A DNA stretch of 64,000 nucleotides from Pseudomonadota bacterium. Lineage in GTDB: Bacteria > Pseudomonadota > Gammaproteobacteria > Steroidobacterales > Steroidobacteraceae. The notes under the pieces were generated by a model, which worked only from the letters and a program-made list of their open reading frames with translations, had not been told where the DNA came from and did not search any database. Positions 60,790-64,000 of the stretch are shown here, piece after piece. The DNA is taken from NCBI GenBank assembly GCA_016713725.1, contig JADJOO010000002.1, positions 62,001 through 126,000 of the forward strand. The letters are read 5' to 3'. The translations under genes and the position numbers were made by a program. Position 1 is the first letter of the stretch, and each line of letters starts with the position of its first letter.

Positions 60790-62778
60790 ATGGCGCACGA
60801 CTTCCTCAGCCAGATACTGATCCTGCTCGCGGGCTCGCTGCTCGTGCTGAGCCTGGTGCGCCGCTTCAAGCTGCCGCCGATCCTCGGCTACCTGCTGGTC
60901 GGCATGGTGCTCGGCCCGCATGCGCTGGGCCTCGTGCCGAGCGTCGCTTCCGTGCAGGTGCTCGCCGAGATCGGCGTCGTGTTCCTGGTGTTCACGCTGG
61001 GACTGGAGTTCTCGCTGGCGCGAATGGTCGCGATGAAATCCGAGGTGCTCGGCATCGGTGGCCTGCAGGTGCTGCTGTGCGGCATGGCTTTCGGCGGCAT
61101 GGCCTTCGCCGTCGGCGTCCACGCCGGCGCCGCCATCGTCATCGGCGGCGCACTCGCGATGTCTTCCACCGCGATCGTCCTGCGGCAACTCGGCGACCAG
61201 ATGGAGCTCACGCGCACGCACGCGCGGCTCGCCCTCGGCATCCTGCTGTTCCAGGACCTCGCCTTCGCGCCACTGCTGGCGCTGGCCACCGCGCTCAGCG
61301 TGACCGGCGACGTTCCCGGACCACTGTGGCTGCTCAGCATGGCCGGACGTGGCCTGGTCGCCCTCGTCGTCGTGCTCGTCGTGGGACGGTGGCTCCTGCG
61401 TCCGCTCTTCCGCGAGATTGCGCATCACCGCAGTACCGAAGTGTTCACGCTGACGGTCCTGTTCGTGTCGTTGCTCGCGGCCTGGGCCACGGAACGGATG
61501 GGGCTGTCGATGGCGCTCGGCGGATTCCTGGCCGGCATGCTGCTCGCCGAAACCGAGTTCAAGCACCAGACCGAGGCCGTCATCAAGCCGTTCCAGGACA
61601 TCCTGCTCGGCCTGTTCTTCGTCTCCGTCGGCATGCTGCTGGACCTGCGCCTGCTGCTCACGCAGCTGCCGCTGGTGCTGCTGCTCATCGCGGTGCTGCT
61701 GCTCATCAAGACAATGATCGTCGCGCTGGTCGTGCGTCGGTTCGTGCACAACAACCGGAAGGCGCTGCGCACCGCCATCGCGGTGAGCATGGGTGGCGAG
61801 TTCGGGTTCGCGCTGCTCACGCTGCTGTTGCGTGGCGACGCGGTCGATCACCGCATCGTGCAGGCGCTGCTGACAGCCGTCGCGCTGAGCATGCTGCTGG
61901 GGCCGCTGCTCGTGCGCTACAACGGCCGCATCGCCGACTGGATCCTGCGCCGCCCGCCAGCCCAGCCTTCCGATCTAGCGCTCGAGACCGTGGCGACGCG
62001 GGAGATCGCGCGACGCGAGCACGTCATGATCTGCGGCTTCGGTCGCGTCGGGCAGAACCTCGCGCGCGTGCTCGAGCGGCGCGGCTTCGAGTTCATCGCG
62101 CTCGATTTCGACCCGTTCCGCGTGCGCGACGCACGCATGGCCGGCGAACCCGTGGTGTACGGCGACGCCACTCATCCCGAGGTGCTGCGCGCGCTCGGTC
62201 TCGAACACGCCTCCGTCGTGGTGATCTCGTTCGACGAGCCCGCGACGGCACTGCGCATCGTACGAGCCGTGCGTCGGCTTCGAACGGACGTTCCCGTGCT
62301 GGTGCGCACCGAGGACGACAAGTTCCTCGAACCACTGCAGGCGGCCGGCGCGACCGAGGTTGTGCCAGGCATCTTCGAGACGAGCCTGGCCCTCGTGTCG
62401 CACGTGCTGTTGTTTCTGCGGGTGCCGCCAGCAGAAGTGCTGGAGACGACCGAGGAGATCCGGCACGAGCGCTACGCGATCCTGCGCAGTTTCTTCCGTC
62501 GGCGCGAAGACCGCGCACCGCTGGATTCCGAGGACGATCGGCAGGACCGGCAGCAGCTCTACACGGTCGTCCTGCCGCCGGGCGCGCGTGGAGTGGGCCA
62601 GACCATTCGCGACCTTGGACTGGAACGCGGTCGTGTCACGGTGAGCGCGATCCGGCGCGAAGGAATCACGGGCCGCGACCCCGACCCCGAGACCCGGCTC
62701 AAGGTCGGGGACGTGCTGGTGCTGTGGGGACGCCCCGAGGATTTACAGCACGCGGAAAGCGAACTGCTGATGGGATAG
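60790..62778 (+). CDS. Kef/YbaL-type cation:proton antiporter
   Basis: A 662-residue CPA2 antiporter: about twelve membrane helices (ILGYLLVGMVLGPHALGLVP, LFLDLRL..-type second half with GFLAGMLLAETEFKHQTEA), a Rossmann TrkA-N domain (HVMICGFGRVGQNLARVLE) and a TrkA-C domain at the end. Such proteins exchange K+ or Na+ for H+ and are gated by NAD(H) or thiols. It is divergent from the MlaE gene. Confidence 0.92.
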   Translation: MAHDFLSQILILLAGSLLVLSLVRRFKLPPILGYLLVGMVLGPHALGLVPSVASVQVLAEIGVVFLVFTLGLEFSLARMVAMKSEVLGIGGLQVLLCGMAFGGMAFAVGVHAGAAIVIGGALAMSSTAIVLRQLGDQMELTRTHARLALGILLFQDLAFAPLLALATALSVTGDVPGPLWLLSMAGRGLVALVVVLVVGRWLLRPLFREIAHHRSTEVFTLTVLFVSLLAAWATERMGLSMALGGFLAGMLLAETEFKHQTEAVIKPFQDILLGLFFVSVGMLLDLRLLLTQLPLVLLLIAVLLLIKTMIVALVVRRFVHNNRKALRTAIAVSMGGEFGFALLTLLLRGDAVDHRIVQALLTAVALSMLLGPLLVRYNGRIADWILRRPPAQPSDLALETVATREIARREHVMICGFGRVGQNLARVLERRGFEFIALDFDPFRVRDARMAGEPVVYGDATHPEVLRALGLEHASVVVISFDEPATALRIVRAVRRLRTDVPVLVRTEDDKFLEPLQAAGATEVVPGIFETSLALVSHVLLFLRVPPAEVLETTEEIRHERYAILRSFFRRREDRAPLDSEDDRQDRQQLYTVVLPPGARGVGQTIRDLGLERGRVTVSAIRREGITGRDPDPETRLKVGDVLVLWGRPEDLQHAESELLMG

Positions 62779-62974
62779 GGCGAGGGCTGCCCGGCGGGGC
62801 CGCCGCCTCCGCGTCCGGGGGCACGGGGCCAGATCACCGGAAGCGTCGCCGCTGGCCGGGGGTCGTCGCGTCCGCCGGCGGCAACCGCGGACATTCGTGC
62901 TGTGGGTCGCGGCGGGCCCGGCCCCCCGGGCCCCCGGTGGCCTTTCGATCGCTCTATTACACAGTTGTCCATGT

Positions 62975-62991
62975 ATTGACATGATGTCAAT
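62975..62991. promoter_or_regulatory. Perfect palindrome before the TetR gene
   Basis: ATTGACA-TGA-TGTCAAT, a perfect 17-bp inverted repeat ending 11 nt before the TetR start. TTGACA could also serve as a -35 element. Likely the operator for self-repression by the regulator. Confidence 0.72.
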
Positions 62992-63002
62992 AAACTATCA
63001 CG

Positions 63003-63659
63003 ATGCCAACAATGTCGTACCTCACTGCACGCCGCCAGGAAGAAAAGGATCGCCGTCGCGCCGAAATCGTCGATGCGGCCGAGGCCCTGTATGCCGAGAC
63101 GGGCTGGGATGCGATCACCATGGACCAGGTGGCACGCCGGGCTCGCCTGAGCCGCGCCCTGCTCTACGTTTACTTCAAGGACAAGAGCGACCTGCACATG
63201 GCGCTGGTCGAGCGCTCGCTCGAGGCGCTGCACGATCGTTTCGTCGCGGCCCGGGCAGGCCGGCCGAACGGCATTGCGGAGGTCGAAGCCATCGGTCGTG
63301 CCTACCTCGCCTTCTCCGTGGAGACGCCGCATTACTTCGACGCGTGCGCGCGTTATCAGGCGCACCCGACGGGCGAACACGCGGCGGACGGCACGCCCTG
63401 CAACGAAGCCGCCTGTGAAGTCGCCGGCCATAGCGTCCATGAAGTCATCGTCGAATCGCTGCTGCGCGGCGTGGCCGATGGCTCGATCCGTGCGGACATC
63501 GGCGATCCATTCGTCACCGCGTTGACGCTGTGGGCTTTCACGCACGGCATGATCCAGATCGCATCGACCAAGGGCGGCCAGATCGAACACGAAGGCACGT
63601 CCGTGCAGTCGTTCATCGAGCATGGCCTCGACCTCGCGCTGCGGGCGCTGAAGCCATGA
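63003..63659 (+). CDS. TetR-family regulator
   Basis: A 218-residue TetR protein: the DNA-binding helix-turn-helix is RRAEIVDAAEALYAETGWDA ... VARRARLSRALLYVYFKDKS, followed by a ligand domain (C-terminal helices with CARYQAHPTGEHAADGTPC). It starts at ATG 63003; its stop overlaps the TolC-like gene by 3 nt, so it probably regulates an efflux system that continues past the window. Confidence 0.92.
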   Translation: MPTMSYLTARRQEEKDRRRAEIVDAAEALYAETGWDAITMDQVARRARLSRALLYVYFKDKSDLHMALVERSLEALHDRFVAARAGRPNGIAEVEAIGRAYLAFSVETPHYFDACARYQAHPTGEHAADGTPCNEAACEVAGHSVHEVIVESLLRGVADGSIRADIGDPFVTALTLWAFTHGMIQIASTKGGQIEHEGTSVQSFIEHGLDLALRALKP

Positions 63660-64000
63660 AGCACCGGCGCGCGCTGATCCTGTTCCTCCTCGTCGCCGGC
63701 AACGTGCCGCTGGCCCAGGCCGCGTCGCCACCGCCTGTCACCCACGCAGCGCAGTCGCTCGTGACCATGGAAGACGGCCTGCGCCAGGTCATCGACGAAG
63801 CGCTCACCGCCAACCTCGAGCTGCAGGCTTCGGGCGCGACCGTGCGGCAGCGGCTCGCCGCGCTCGACCAGGCCCGTGCGCGTTACCTCCCGGTGATCGA
63901 CTTCGCTGCGCGCTACTCGGTGGCTGACGGCGGACGCACCATCGATTTCCCGGTTGGCGACCTGCTCAATCCGGTGTACGAGACGCTGGACCAGATGCTG
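63656..64000 (+). CDS. TolC-family outer-membrane efflux protein (5' part only)
   Basis: 115 residues before the window ends. A signal peptide (RRALILFLLVAGNVPLAQA) precedes a typical TolC start: VTMEDGLRQVIDEALTANLELQ, where EAL-x-x-N is the family signature, then RYLPVIDFAARYSVADGG. It forms the outer channel of an efflux pump; the pump components are beyond the edge. It overlaps the TetR gene (ATGA). Confidence 0.88.
   Translation, partial: MKHRRALILFLLVAGNVPLAQAASPPPVTHAAQSLVTMEDGLRQVIDEALTANLELQASGATVRQRLAALDQARARYLPVIDFAARYSVADGGRTIDFPVGDLLNPVYETLDQML

Overview
The window reads as a high-GC gammaproteobacterium with sulfur- and hydrogen-based lithotrophy. The housekeeping half carries typical gammaproteobacterial neighbourhoods (algZ-algR, hemCDXY, dapF-DUF484-xerC, hslVU, ubiE-ubiJ-ubiB, ubiK). 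The first 30 kb is a sulfur-oxidation island. The species cannot be named from the sequence alone.

Layout. (1) 1-1256: the start of a FadL-like outer-membrane channel, tusA and dsrE2, all on the minus strand. (2) 1422-6624: a plus-strand operon for lipoate assembly: a histone-deacetylase-fold protein, two radical SAM proteins of the LipS1/LipS2 type, an sLpl lipoate ligase and a glutamine-amidotransferase-like protein without its catalytic residues. (3) 6735-13412: dsrE3A, then shdrC1-B1-A-hyp-C2-B2 and an unknown 145-residue protein. (4) 13426-18884: an Isp-type (HynS-Isp1-Isp2-HynL) [NiFe] hydrogenase with its maturation protease, interrupted by frameshifts and an amber codon. (5) 19023-19813: lbpA and an ArsR-family repressor that matches sHdrR. 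(6) 19884-25387, minus strand: a Tat-exported molybdopterin oxidoreductase with FeS and NrfD subunits, two YeeE-type transporters and a rhodanese-like protein lacking the active Cys. (7) 25522-30426: a rhodanese, cysteine desulfurase, DsrE-like protein, MFS transporter, ArsR-rhodanese fusion and periplasmic SCP2-like protein. (8) 30538-64000: nitrogen regulation (sigma-54 promoter, glnK-amtB), AlgZR, haem synthesis, protein quality control, ubiquinone synthesis, a c-di-GMP enzyme, an Mla-type lipid transporter, a Kef-type antiporter, and a TetR-TolC pair cut by the window end.

How the genes fit together. TusA, DsrE3A and DsrE2 would deliver sulfane sulfur to the sHdr complex. LbpA, lipoylated by the sLpl/LipS enzymes encoded next door, would act with sHdr as the lipoate-bearing partner. 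A hydrogenase whose Isp2 subunit is itself HdrCB-like sits between shdrB2 and lbpA. A 16-bp palindrome, ATTAG-N6-CTAAT, occurs exactly or with 1-3 mismatches before six transcription units of the island (fadL-like, dsrE2/deacetylase, dsrE3A-shdr, hynS, lbpA, molybdoenzyme). It is the best candidate for the operator of the ArsR repressor and would tie the island into one regulon.

Sequence quality matters. A GC-only block with a run of 27 C (27470-27770) looks like an artefact. Several conserved genes (maturation protease, hynS, isp2, hynL, the ferredoxin reductase, dapF/DUF484, ubiJ, ubiB, the GGDEF-EAL protein, mlaD) carry indels, stops or missing internal segments. These are more likely assembly errors than true pseudogenes, but the sequence alone cannot decide. 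No tRNA, rRNA, CRISPR array, insertion sequence or transposase was recognised.
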